Shown piece after piece: positions 1-5,601 of a stretch of DNA of 7,251 nt. The notes beneath the pieces were generated by a model that saw nothing but the letters and a program-made list of their open reading frames with translations, had not been told where the DNA came from and made no database searches. The translations under genes were made by a program, and so were the position numbers. The stretch spans positions 1 to 7,251 of the forward strand of contig CAJMOI010000098.1 in NCBI GenBank assembly GCA_905215105.1. Direction: 5' to 3'. Source of the DNA: an uncultured bacterium. GTDB taxonomy: Bacteria; Bacillota; Clostridia; Oscillospirales; Acutalibacteraceae. Every line of letters starts with the position of its first letter. The stretch's first letter is position 1.

Positions 1-500
1 AAGAAAGTTTCCTCCTCTTTCTGGCGAAGAATCCGCCGCCCGCCTTCGTCCCCGGTCAGGGACAACAGCGCCTGTCTGGCGCCCGGCGGAAAAATCGTGG
101 GACTGCCCATGCGGCCGCCGCAGCAGACACGGCCATAGGCTTTTCCGCTGGCCTGAAAGGCTGTCAGAAATGCCTGGAATTCTTTTCCCGAAAACCAGGG
201 CTGGTCACAGACAAAGAAACAGAGAAAGGCGTCGGGACGGCAGGCCATCACACCGGCCCGGACAGAAGCGGCAACCCCTTCGTCCGGAGGAGGTGCTTCC
301 ACCGGGAAAAAACCCATGCGCTGCGCCGCTTCACCGATTTCCCGGTTCCGGGTCACGACCCGGACCGGGTGGTCTTTCAGGTAAGACAGTGCTTCCAGCG
401 CATAAAGATACAGAGGTTTTCCGTGAAACTCTGCCGTCAGCTTGTCTCCGCCAAACCGGCGGGAGGCGCCGCCGGCCAGCAGAATCATATCAATTTTCAG
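1..500 (-). CDS. mocA: MocA/MobA-like molybdenum cofactor nucleotidyltransferase (partial, 3' end outside window)
   Basis: The reading frame entering from base 500 gives 166 residues before the left edge. It opens with the nucleotide-binding signature LLAGGASRRFGGDK (residues 7-20), followed by HGKPLY, then DEGVAASVRAG (about 73-83), the metal-binding type DQP (99-101), GSP (132-134) and GDEGGRR (150-156). This order matches the MocA / xanthine dehydrogenase accessory NTP-transferase family, cytosolic enzymes that transfer CMP (MobA: GMP) from the NTP to molybdopterin. MocA is preferred because of the RRFGG.K signature and the xanthine dehydrogenase genes on the same window; substrate choice is inferred. 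The frame begins 16 bases after the glgB stop, so the two are probably one transcript. A CTG at 500 sits 8 bases from a strong AGGAGG, whereas the first ATG (488) is 20 bases away, so CTG is preferred but not certain. The usual family length is about 190-210 residues, so only the C-terminal end is missing. Confidence 0.82.
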   Translation of the reverse strand, partial: MKIDMILLAGGASRRFGGDKLTAEFHGKPLYLYALEALSYLKDHPVRVVTRNREIGEAAQRMGFFPVEAPPPDEGVAASVRAGVMACRPDAFLCFFVCDQPWFSGKEFQAFLTAFQASGKAYGRVCCGGRMGSPTIFPPGARQALLSLTGDEGGRRILRQKEEETF

Positions 501-505
501 TGCAG

Positions 506-516
506 CCCCCTCCTTT
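506..516 (-). promoter_or_regulatory. Ribosome binding site of the mocA-like gene
   Basis: On the minus strand the bases just after the glgB stop read AAAGGAGGGGG. The AGGAGG core (514 to 509) is 8 bases from a CTG codon at 500 and 20 bases from the first in-frame ATG at 488. The spacing therefore favours a CTG start. Confidence 0.65.
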
Positions 517-2301
517 TTAACAGACCCGGAACAACTGTCCGGACAGGGGAGGCAGATCCATCACAAAGCGGTTTTCCGAGCGGAAAAGCCGTTTTTCTTT
601 CTTTTCCGGCGTTTCGCCGCCCCATTTCTGCCAATCACTGTGGAGCAGCAGTTCCAGATGATCTGCCGGTGAAACGTTGATTTGATAGTCCACAACAGGA
701 TGATCGTCCAGATTCAGAACCACCAGCAGCTTTTCCCCCCGGCTGATGCGGAGGAATGTATAGGTGCAGCTTCCGTCTTTTTCACAGTCCAGCCACCGGA
801 ACCCTGCCGGTTCATAGTCCCATTCATAGAGCCCCGGATGCTGATGATACAGCCGGTTCAGCTCCATGATATAGTGATAAAAGGCGTCGTGAATGGGAAA
901 GGTGAGCAGTTCCCAGTCCTGTTCCCGCTTTTCGTCCCATTCCCGGAAATGGCCGATTTCATTGCCCATAAAATTCAGCTTTTTCCCCGGATGGGTCATC
1001 ATATACAGATACAGAGCCCGGGCCTGTGGGAATTTTCGCTCATAGTCGCCGTTCATTTTTTGCAGAATGGTAGCCTTGCCGTGTACCACCTCGTCGTGAG
1101 AAAAGGGGAGGAGGAACCGGTCTTTGTAGAAATACATCATGGAGAAGGTCAGCTTGTGGTACTCCTCCATCCGCTGATTGGGAGCCATCTGGAACACGGA
1201 CAAGGTGTCGTGCATCCAGCCCATGTCCCACTTATAATCGAATCCCAGTCCGCCGTTTTCCATTGGCTCCGTGACCTTTGCAAAATCAGTGGAGTCTTCG
1301 GCAATGAGCATACAGCCGGGGAAACGCTGTTTCAGGCCGTGGTTCATTTCCCGGACAAAATTTACCGCCATGCCGTTGACGCCCCGGGCAGGATCGCCCT
1401 GCCAGTAGAGAATCCGGCTGATGGCGTCGAACCGGATACCGTCAAAGTGGTATTCTCCCAGCCAGTAACAGACGGCGGACTGTAAAAAGCTGCGAACTTC
1501 GCCCCGGGAGTGCATAAAGTTACAGCTGCCCCATTCGCTGACCCCCACATCATTGCTGGGGTACTCATACAAAAAAGTTCCATCATATTTGTGCAGCCCA
1601 TAGTCATCCATGGCAAAATGGACGGGCACAAAGTCCAGAATCACGCCGATCTGATTCTGATGACAGGCATTGATGAACTTTTTCAGCTGTGTCGGTGTTC
1701 CATACCGGGAGGTTGGGCTGAAAAATCCCGTATTCTGATAGCCCCAGGACTCGTCCGCCGGATGCTCACAGATGGGCAGCAGCTCGATATAATCGTATCC
1801 CGCTTCCTTTACATAGGGGATCAGCAGATCGATCAGTTCCTCGTAGGTGTAAAAGTCGTTGAGACCCCCGCCTTTTCTGCGCCAGGAACCCAGATGGACC
1901 TCATAAATGTTCAGAGGCCCGTTTTTCCGATCCGTGCGGTTCTTCATCCAGGTTTCGTCGGAAAAATCAAACTCCAGACTGCGGATGACAGAACGATGAG
2001 CCGGGCGCAGCTCCATACCAAAGCCGTAAGGGTCACAGTGATCCGTGTAGGAACCACCATGATATATCCGATACTCATAGCAGTCCCCCTCTTTTGCATG
2101 GGGAAGAAAGCATTCAAAAAAGTTCCCGTCATAGGCTTTTTCCATGGGGTGCTCCATTCCGCCGGTACAGTCGCCAATCAGCGAAACTCTTTCTGCACCC
2201 GGGGCAAAGGTGCGGAAAAGACAGCCGCCGTCCTGGGGATGTACGCCGAGCCACTGGTGGGCGTCAAAGGCTTTTCCGGTATAAAAACTGTAAAAATTCA
2301 T
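517..2301 (-). CDS. glgB: 1,4-alpha-glucan branching enzyme GlgB (GH13)
   Basis: This 594-residue cytosolic enzyme cuts alpha-1,4 glucan chains and reattaches them as alpha-1,6 branches during glycogen synthesis. An N-terminal CBM48-like segment (LFRTFAPGAERVSLIGD, about 28-44) precedes a GH13 barrel. Barrel motifs are EHPADESWGYQNTGFFSPTSRYGTP (about 179-203, typical of GlgB; read in pieces), region I DFVPVHF (223-229), region II GIRFDAIS with nucleophile D292, region III AEDSTDF with acid/base E335, and region IV SHDEVVHGK with D403. All three catalytic carboxylates are present. The protein is shorter than the 630-730 residues common in the family and lacks the extra N1 domain, as in many Clostridia. 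The ATG at 2301 has AAGGAG 8 bases upstream. Region III has Asp where most members have a second Glu (AEEST). No glgC, glgA, glgD or glgP is in the window. It is transcribed from a promoter that overlaps the divergent regulator promoter, and its stop is followed by the mocA-like gene. Confidence 0.96.
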   Translation of the reverse strand: MNFYSFYTGKAFDAHQWLGVHPQDGGCLFRTFAPGAERVSLIGDCTGGMEHPMEKAYDGNFFECFLPHAKEGDCYEYRIYHGGSYTDHCDPYGFGMELRPAHRSVIRSLEFDFSDETWMKNRTDRKNGPLNIYEVHLGSWRRKGGGLNDFYTYEELIDLLIPYVKEAGYDYIELLPICEHPADESWGYQNTGFFSPTSRYGTPTQLKKFINACHQNQIGVILDFVPVHFAMDDYGLHKYDGTFLYEYPSNDVGVSEWGSCNFMHSRGEVRSFLQSAVCYWLGEYHFDGIRFDAISRILYWQGDPARGVNGMAVNFVREMNHGLKQRFPGCMLIAEDSTDFAKVTEPMENGGLGFDYKWDMGWMHDTLSVFQMAPNQRMEEYHKLTFSMMYFYKDRFLLPFSHDEVVHGKATILQKMNGDYERKFPQARALYLYMMTHPGKKLNFMGNEIGHFREWDEKREQDWELLTFPIHDAFYHYIMELNRLYHQHPGLYEWDYEPAGFRWLDCEKDGSCTYTFLRISRGEKLLVVLNLDDHPVVDYQINVSPADHLELLLHSDWQKWGGETPEKKEKRLFRSENRFVMDLPPLSGQLFRVC

Positions 2302-2349
2302 CGTTCTGCTCCTTTCTTTCCTTTTTGGCTCCTAAAAAAGAACCGTATC

Positions 2350-2361
2350 AGCGGCGCCGCT
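2350..2361. repeat. 12-bp perfect palindrome in the glgB leader (possible operator or hairpin)
   Basis: AGCGGCGCCGCT is its own reverse complement. It lies about 26-37 bases into the predicted glgB transcript and upstream of the -35 of the divergent TetR-family gene. Such a site could be bound by the regulator dimer or fold in RNA. Function is inferred from position and symmetry only. Confidence 0.45.
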
Positions 2362-2373
2362 ATTCGACAACCG

Positions 2374-2401
2374 TTGATTTTTTCTCCACTTTGATTATAA
2401 T
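2374..2401 (+). promoter_or_regulatory. Promoter of the TetR-family regulator gene
   Basis: TTGATT (2374-2379) is followed after 16 bases by a consensus TATAAT (2396-2401). Transcription would start near 2408, giving an 88-base leader before the ATG at 2496. The -10 shares six of its bases with the -10 of the divergent glgB promoter. Confidence 0.75.
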
Positions 2402-2422
2402 TAGAGACAGAGAGCTCTGCAA
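2394..2422 (-). promoter_or_regulatory. Promoter of glgB (and probably the mocA-like gene)
   Basis: Read on the minus strand, TTGCAG (2422-2417) is followed after exactly 17 bases by a consensus TATAAT (2399-2394). Transcription would start near 2387, giving a leader of about 85 bases. The -10 lies on the same palindromic ATTATAAT as the divergent promoter, so one RNA polymerase is expected to exclude the other. Confidence 0.75.
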
Positions 2423-2460
2423 GCAACAGATTTGGAAAACCGTCGGGAACGCAACGTTTT

Positions 2461-2475
2461 TCGATAAGTGTCGAT
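2461..2475 (+). repeat. Direct TCGAT repeat with 10-bp period in the regulator leader
   Basis: TCGAT occurs at 2461-2465 and 2471-2475, one helical turn apart, just upstream of the ribosome binding site of the TetR-family gene. It might be part of an autoregulatory operator, but a short AT-rich repeat could be chance. Confidence 0.25.
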
Positions 2476-2495
2476 TTTATGACAGGAGGGAAATC

Positions 2496-3032
2496 ATGGA
2501 CCTACGAATTCAGCGTACCAGAAACAGTATTATTGATGCGTTTATCCAGCTTCGTGCCAAAAAACCTCTGGAAAAAATCACGGTTCGGGAGCTGACCCAG
2601 CTGGCAGGCATCAACAAAGCGACCTTTTATCTGCACTTTCAGGACATTTATGATTTGGCTCATCGGTTGGAGTCCAATGTCATCCAGTCCATTCTGGCGG
2701 AAATCCGCCACCCGGAATATTTTCTGGAGCAGCCCTTTCAGTTTATTCAGGAGCTTCACTGCGCTATCCTGGGACAGGGAGCGCTGCTGCGGATTCTGTT
2801 TCCCGACAACAATAACCTGATGCTGGCGGATCGATTACGGGAGGGCATTCGGGAATATCTCAACCGATTGTATCCGGACCGGACTCCCAGCTATCAGAGT
2901 GAAGTGGTGCTTTCCTATATGGTATACGGTTCTTATTGCGCCTATCTGCTCCATCAGGAAAAACCGGAGGAAACATTGCGGCTGACAGCGGAAATCAGTG
3001 AAATGATTCAGCGGAAATATCAGGTGCAGTAA
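2496..3032 (+). CDS. TetR/AcrR-family transcriptional regulator
   Basis: This 178-residue protein has a typical TetR N-terminus: RTRNSIIDAFIQL (7-19), then the helix-turn-helix KITVRELTQLAGINKATFYLHF (about 27-47), where the second helix contains the family's TFY.HF pattern. The rest is a helical ligand-binding/dimerisation domain of usual size with no recognisable effector signature (for example YMVYGSYCAYLLHQ, 141-154). The start is the ATG at 2496, which has AGGAGGG six bases upstream; the frame is open further upstream, but that part lies antisense to glgB and is not believed. It is transcribed divergently from glgB from an overlapping promoter, so glgB and its own gene are the obvious candidate targets. 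The convergent acetyltransferase is less likely to be controlled directly. Ligand unknown. Confidence 0.9.
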   Translation: MDLRIQRTRNSIIDAFIQLRAKKPLEKITVRELTQLAGINKATFYLHFQDIYDLAHRLESNVIQSILAEIRHPEYFLEQPFQFIQELHCAILGQGALLRILFPDNNNLMLADRLREGIREYLNRLYPDRTPSYQSEVVLSYMVYGSYCAYLLHQEKPEETLRLTAEISEMIQRKYQVQ

Positions 3033-3038
3033 AGATAG

Positions 3039-3067
3039 AAAAGGGACGGCCGAAGCCGCCCCTTTTT
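3039..3067. terminator. Bidirectional intrinsic terminator between convergent genes
   Basis: AAAAGGGACGGC (3039-3050) and GCCGCCCCTTTT (3055-3066) form a 12-bp stem with one A-C mismatch and a four-base loop. T-runs flank it in both directions. It starts 6 bases after the regulator stop and ends 16 bases before the end of the convergent acetyltransferase gene, so it can serve both. Read on the minus strand the loop is a C(UUCG)G tetraloop, a known very stable type. Confidence 0.85.
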
Positions 3068-3082
3068 GTTTCAAAATCGAGA

Positions 3083-3694
3083 TTACAGATCAATCCGCCG
3101 ATCGCGGTAATAAAATTCCCGGTCATGTTCGCCGATCTCCCGCAGTACCCGGCAAGGATTGCCCACAGCTACCACATTGGCGGGAATGTCCCTGGTCACC
3201 ACACTGCCTGCACCGATGACGCTGTTTTCACCGATGGTAACGCCGGGCAGTACCACCACGCCTGCACCCAGCCAGACGTTGTCCCCGATGTGGACATCTG
3301 CATTATATTGAAAAGTTTCCCGACGAAGCTCCGGATCAATAGGGTGGGCGGCAGTGGCCAGGGTAACGTTGGGGGCAATCATGACGTTGTTTCCCACATA
3401 AATATGGCCGTCATCCACCGCAGTCAGGTGAAAATTGGCATAGACATTGTCGCCAAAATGTACATGGCTGCCGCCCCAATTGGAATAAAACGGAGGTTCG
3501 ATGTAACAGTTTTCGCCTACTTCCGCCAGCATTTTTTTCAGCAGTTCCGCCCGCTTTTCCTGTTCCACCGCGTGGGTGGCGTTAAATTCGTACATGGTTT
3601 CCATGGCGGCGAACTGGATCTGTGTGATCGCGTCGTCGTTTGGCAGATACAGACGGCCTTCTTCCATCCTCTTTTTCGATTCCTGTGCGTCCAT
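3083..3694 (-). CDS. Maltose/galactoside O-acetyltransferase-like protein (left-handed beta-helix)
   Basis: This 203-residue protein matches the LacA/Maa branch of hexapeptide-repeat acetyltransferases, which move an acetyl group from acetyl-CoA to the 6-hydroxyl of sugars. An N-terminal helical cap (about 1-60, with GRLYLPNDDAI and YEFNAT) is followed by the beta-helix. Key segments are NWGGSHVHFGDNVYAN (about 72-87), VDDGHIYVGNNVMIAPNV (about 93-110), ATAAHP with the expected catalytic His117, and the repeat block IGDNVWLGAGVVVLPGVTIG through VVAVGNPCRVLREI. Length is normal for the family (about 185-205). The ATG at 3694 has AGGAGG 9 bases upstream; an in-frame TTG at 3700 is only 3 bases from it and is rejected. 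It is single-gene, convergent with the TetR-family gene and divergent from the permease. Natural acceptor unknown; detoxification of non-metabolised sugars is only the usual suggestion for this family. Confidence 0.9.
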   Translation of the reverse strand: MDAQESKKRMEEGRLYLPNDDAITQIQFAAMETMYEFNATHAVEQEKRAELLKKMLAEVGENCYIEPPFYSNWGGSHVHFGDNVYANFHLTAVDDGHIYVGNNVMIAPNVTLATAAHPIDPELRRETFQYNADVHIGDNVWLGAGVVVLPGVTIGENSVIGAGSVVTRDIPANVVAVGNPCRVLREIGEHDREFYYRDRRIDL

Positions 3695-3719
3695 TGGCAA
3701 ACTCCTCCTGAAAAAAGTC

Positions 3720-3750
3720 AGTATAGTTTTTTAAAAGCAGTATATGCCAA
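3720..3750 (-). promoter_or_regulatory. Candidate promoter of the acetyltransferase gene
   Basis: On the minus strand TTGGCA (3750-3745) is followed by two TATACT elements, at 3744-3739 and 3725-3720. The nearer one lies 19 bases from TTGGCA, slightly long, and would give a leader of about 20 bases with the AGGAGG inside it. The distal one would need a weaker -35 (TTCCCT, 17 bases upstream). Confidence 0.5.
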
Positions 3751-3861
3751 AATTCCGGAAAAGGGAAGAGAAAAATGACAACAAACAACCGGGGAAACCC
3801 TTGTGTTTTTTGTGCATCGCAATGAAATTTTACGATTTCTTCACAATTTTGTCGAATGCTC

Positions 3862-3891
3862 TGGAAAGGGTCCCGTGATCTGTGATACACT
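3862..3891 (+). promoter_or_regulatory. Candidate promoter of the purine permease gene
   Basis: TGGAAA (3862-3867) is followed after 18 bases by TACACT (3886-3891), which is preceded by TG at 3883-3884 as in an extended -10. Each hexamer matches consensus at four of six positions. An alternative pair TTTACG (3829-3834) and TCGAAT (3852-3857), spaced 17, is about as good, so the start point is uncertain. Confidence 0.35.
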
Positions 3892-4066
3892 GAGTAAAAA
3901 TAATGCGTATCATCTCAGCAGAACGGGGTGAGAGTCTGAGTTTTCCGGTTGCTTTCGGAATACTGCGCGAGGAAGAAAAGCGTCAGGGGCCTTTTGTGTC
4001 TTTGCCGCGTTCTTTTTTTGTGTATGGCTCTTTGCCCTGTGCCGGATTGCGCAGAACAAGGAGCTT

Positions 4067-5389
4067 ATGCCAAGTATGAACAAAGCAACAGGCAGTATCT
4101 ACCAACTGGACGGCAGAGTCCCCCTGTCCAAAGCCATTCCTCTGGGCATCCAGCATGTGCTGGCCATGTTCCTGGGAAATGTCTCGCCGCTGCTCATTAT
4201 CTGCGGCTCTCTGCAAATGGCGACCGGCCTGAAATCTTCCCTGATTCAGAACGCCATGTTTATCGCCGGCGTCACCACCCTCATTCAGCTGTACCCCATC
4301 TGGAAAGCCGGCTGCGGCCTGCCGGTGGTCATGGGTACCAGCTCCGGTTTTATCGGAACCTGTAAGGCCATCGGCGCATCCTATGGCTACGGCGCGATTA
4401 TGGGCGCTTCTCTCATCGGCGGTCTGTTTGAGATCGTGCTGGGCTTCTTTATCAAGCCTTTGAAAAAGCTCTTCCCGCCGGTTGTCACCAGCCTGGTGAT
4501 TATGTCCATCGGCCTTTCCCTGCTGCCTGTGGGTGTCAACTACTTCGCAGGCGGTTCCGGCGCAGCTGATTACGGCCACTGGAAGCATCTGCTGGTGGGT
4601 ACTATCGTGCTGGTGGTTATCATCATCTTCAAGCAGTTCACCAAGGGCTTCCTGAGCATTTCTGCCATCCTGATCGGCATTATCGTGGGCTATATCGTGG
4701 CAATCTGCCTGAATATGGTGGATTTCCAGCCGGTGGCAGACGCTGCCTGGTTCAGCCTGCCCAGCTTTATGCCCGTTGCCATGGAATTCAACTGGCAGGC
4801 CATCATTGCCATGCTGATTATGTATGTGGCCACTGCTGTGGAAACTGTCGGTGACATTTCCGGTATCGCCAACGGCGGCCTGAACCGCGAACCCACCACC
4901 AAAGAGCTTTCCGGCGGTGTGGTGGCTGACGGTCTGGGCAGTTTTATTGCTGCGCTGTTCGGCGTTCTGCCCAACACCTCTTTCAGCCAGAACGTGGGTC
5001 TGGTAGGCGTGACCAAGGTTGTGAACCGTTTCTGCATTATGACCGGCGCCGTGTTCCTGATTCTGTGCGGTTTCTGCCCCAAGCTGTCCGCACTGCTGTC
5101 CGTCATGCCCCAGTCCGTGCTGGGCGGCGCTGCCGTCATCATGTTCGCCATGATTCTGGTCAGCGGCATGACTTCTCTCCAGCGTGAAAAGCTGGATGGC
5201 CGCAACGGTATGATCGTAGCTGTGGCACTGGGTGTTGGTGTCGGCATCGGCATGGTGCCCGATTCTCTGGCTCAGATGCCCGAGTGGGTCAGCCAGATTT
5301 TCGCTCAGAACGGCATTATCATGACCTTTGTCATCGCAACCATTATGAACCTGATTCTTCCCAAGGACAAGAAAGAATCTGCTGAATAA
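4067..5389 (+). CDS. NCS2-family xanthine/uric acid permease
   Basis: This 440-residue, very hydrophobic protein fits the NCS2 (nucleobase-ascorbate transporter) family, inner-membrane proton symporters with about 14 membrane segments. Family residues are visible: the QH pair on the first segment (Q29, H30), ETVGD with E259 and D263, D288, and the signature SFSQNVGLVGVTK with Q308-N309-x-G311. QN at this place is typical of purine (xanthine, urate) carriers, whereas uracil carriers have EN. Spacing from D288 to Q308 is 20, as in E. coli XanQ (D304, Q324). It resembles PbuX/UacT-type carriers, but xanthine versus urate cannot be settled by eye. AAGGAG precedes two ATGs, 3 bases before 4067 and 12 before 4076, so the start is ambiguous by three residues. 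Codon choice is strongly biased to CTG, ATC, GGC and AAC, suggesting high expression. It lies upstream of the hydroxylase operon but is separated from it by a terminator and a new promoter. Confidence 0.93.
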   Translation: MPSMNKATGSIYQLDGRVPLSKAIPLGIQHVLAMFLGNVSPLLIICGSLQMATGLKSSLIQNAMFIAGVTTLIQLYPIWKAGCGLPVVMGTSSGFIGTCKAIGASYGYGAIMGASLIGGLFEIVLGFFIKPLKKLFPPVVTSLVIMSIGLSLLPVGVNYFAGGSGAADYGHWKHLLVGTIVLVVIIIFKQFTKGFLSISAILIGIIVGYIVAICLNMVDFQPVADAAWFSLPSFMPVAMEFNWQAIIAMLIMYVATAVETVGDISGIANGGLNREPTTKELSGGVVADGLGSFIAALFGVLPNTSFSQNVGLVGVTKVVNRFCIMTGAVFLILCGFCPKLSALLSVMPQSVLGGAAVIMFAMILVSGMTSLQREKLDGRNGMIVAVALGVGVGIGMVPDSLAQMPEWVSQIFAQNGIIMTFVIATIMNLILPKDKKESAE

Positions 5390-5407
5390 TTATTGACAGG
5401 ACTCCCG

Positions 5408-5461
5408 GGGCTGTCTGACATGCCGGGGCGCTGCGGCGCTCTTCATGCAGACAGCCCTTTT
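5408..5461 (+). terminator. Intrinsic terminator after the permease gene
   Basis: GGGCTGTCTG (5408-5417) pairs perfectly with CAGACAGCCC (5448-5457), followed by TTTT. The stem can extend inward through CATG/CATG past a bulged A, and the inner loop contains a further GCGC/GCGC pairing. It begins 18 bases after the stop codon and isolates the permease from the downstream operon. Confidence 0.87.
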
Positions 5462-5482
5462 GCTTTGTTCGTTTTTCGTTTC

Positions 5483-5510
5483 TTTACTTCTGCATAATTT
5501 GTGGTATACT
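5483..5510 (+). promoter_or_regulatory. Promoter of the xanthine dehydrogenase-type operon
   Basis: TTTACT (5483-5488) is followed after 16 bases by TATACT (5505-5510), with TGG directly before it (5502-5504) making an extended -10. Transcription would start near 5517, giving a leader of about 85 bases. Confidence 0.75.
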
Positions 5511-5562
5511 ATAAAAAGAGAAGTTGTGTTTTGCACATCGTGTACAGTTTTCAGAAAATATT

Positions 5563-5584
5563 TCCGGAATCGATCCATTCCGGA
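5563..5584 (+). promoter_or_regulatory. Hairpin in the 5' leader, adjoining the ribosome binding site
   Basis: TCCGGAAT (5563-5570) and ATTCCGGA (5577-5584) form a perfect 8-bp stem with a six-base loop. It ends two bases before the AAAGGAGGG (5587-5595) of the first operon gene. It could stabilise the mRNA end or influence translation; no known riboswitch core was recognised around it. Confidence 0.5.
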
Positions 5585-5586
5585 GT

Positions 5587-5595
5587 AAAGGAGGG
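5587..5595 (+). promoter_or_regulatory. Ribosome binding site fixing a TTG start for xdhB
   Basis: AAAGGAGGG is followed after six bases by TTG at 5602. No ATG in this frame lies closer than residue 34 (ATG at 5701), well inside the FAD-binding part, so TTG is the start. Confidence 0.8.
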
Positions 5596-5601
5596 TACGA
5601 T

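Larger units (their letters stand above)
3695..4066. other. Gene-free divergent region between acetyltransferase and permease
   Basis: These 372 bases hold the acetyltransferase promoter at the left, a candidate permease promoter near 3862-3891, and a leader of about 170 bases. No start codon with a convincing ribosome binding site was found before 4067. In the leader CTCAG (3914-3918) can pair with CTGAG upstream (3890-3894) or downstream (3936-3940), and a T-tract lies at 4010-4019. I did not find the conserved core of a purine, xanthine (NMT1) or TPP riboswitch. Confidence 0.55.

Noticed and set aside
682..1485. Long open frame on the plus strand inside glgB
   Set aside because: It is antisense to a gene with complete catalytic motifs, has no ribosome binding site and resembles no family. 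The same holds for the plus-strand frame at 1510-2394.
2094..2495. Upstream extension of the TetR-family reading frame
   Set aside because: It runs antisense through glgB and the promoter region and would bury the AGGAGGG and ATG at 2496 and the normal TetR N-terminus.
3125..3778. Plus-strand frame opposite the acetyltransferase
   Set aside because: Shadow of a well-conserved gene; low-complexity translation with no recognisable domain and no binding site.
3914..3970. TPP riboswitch suggested by GGGGTGAGAGTCTGAG
   Set aside because: It only superficially resembles the GGGG...CTGAGA element; the second conserved thi-box part (CCTGATCTGGATAATGCC type) is absent.
3862..4066. Purine (guanine/xanthine) riboswitch before the permease
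   Set aside because: The conserved purine aptamer core and loop sequences are not present on the plus strand, and nothing matched the NMT1 xanthine motif as I know it.
3949..4365. Plus-strand frame overlapping the permease start
   Set aside because: It starts at a TTG without a binding site, overlaps the permease out of frame and has no recognisable domain.
3983..4588. Minus-strand frame overlapping the permease 5' part
   Set aside because: Composition (many His, Gln, Asp, Gly) is typical of the antisense of a membrane-protein gene; no binding site or family match.
5524..5601. N-terminal extension of the FAD subunit
   Set aside because: It would cover the leader hairpin and the AAAGGAGGG; residues there do not match the family, which begins just before the FTAQQYVKAATLEEA segment.
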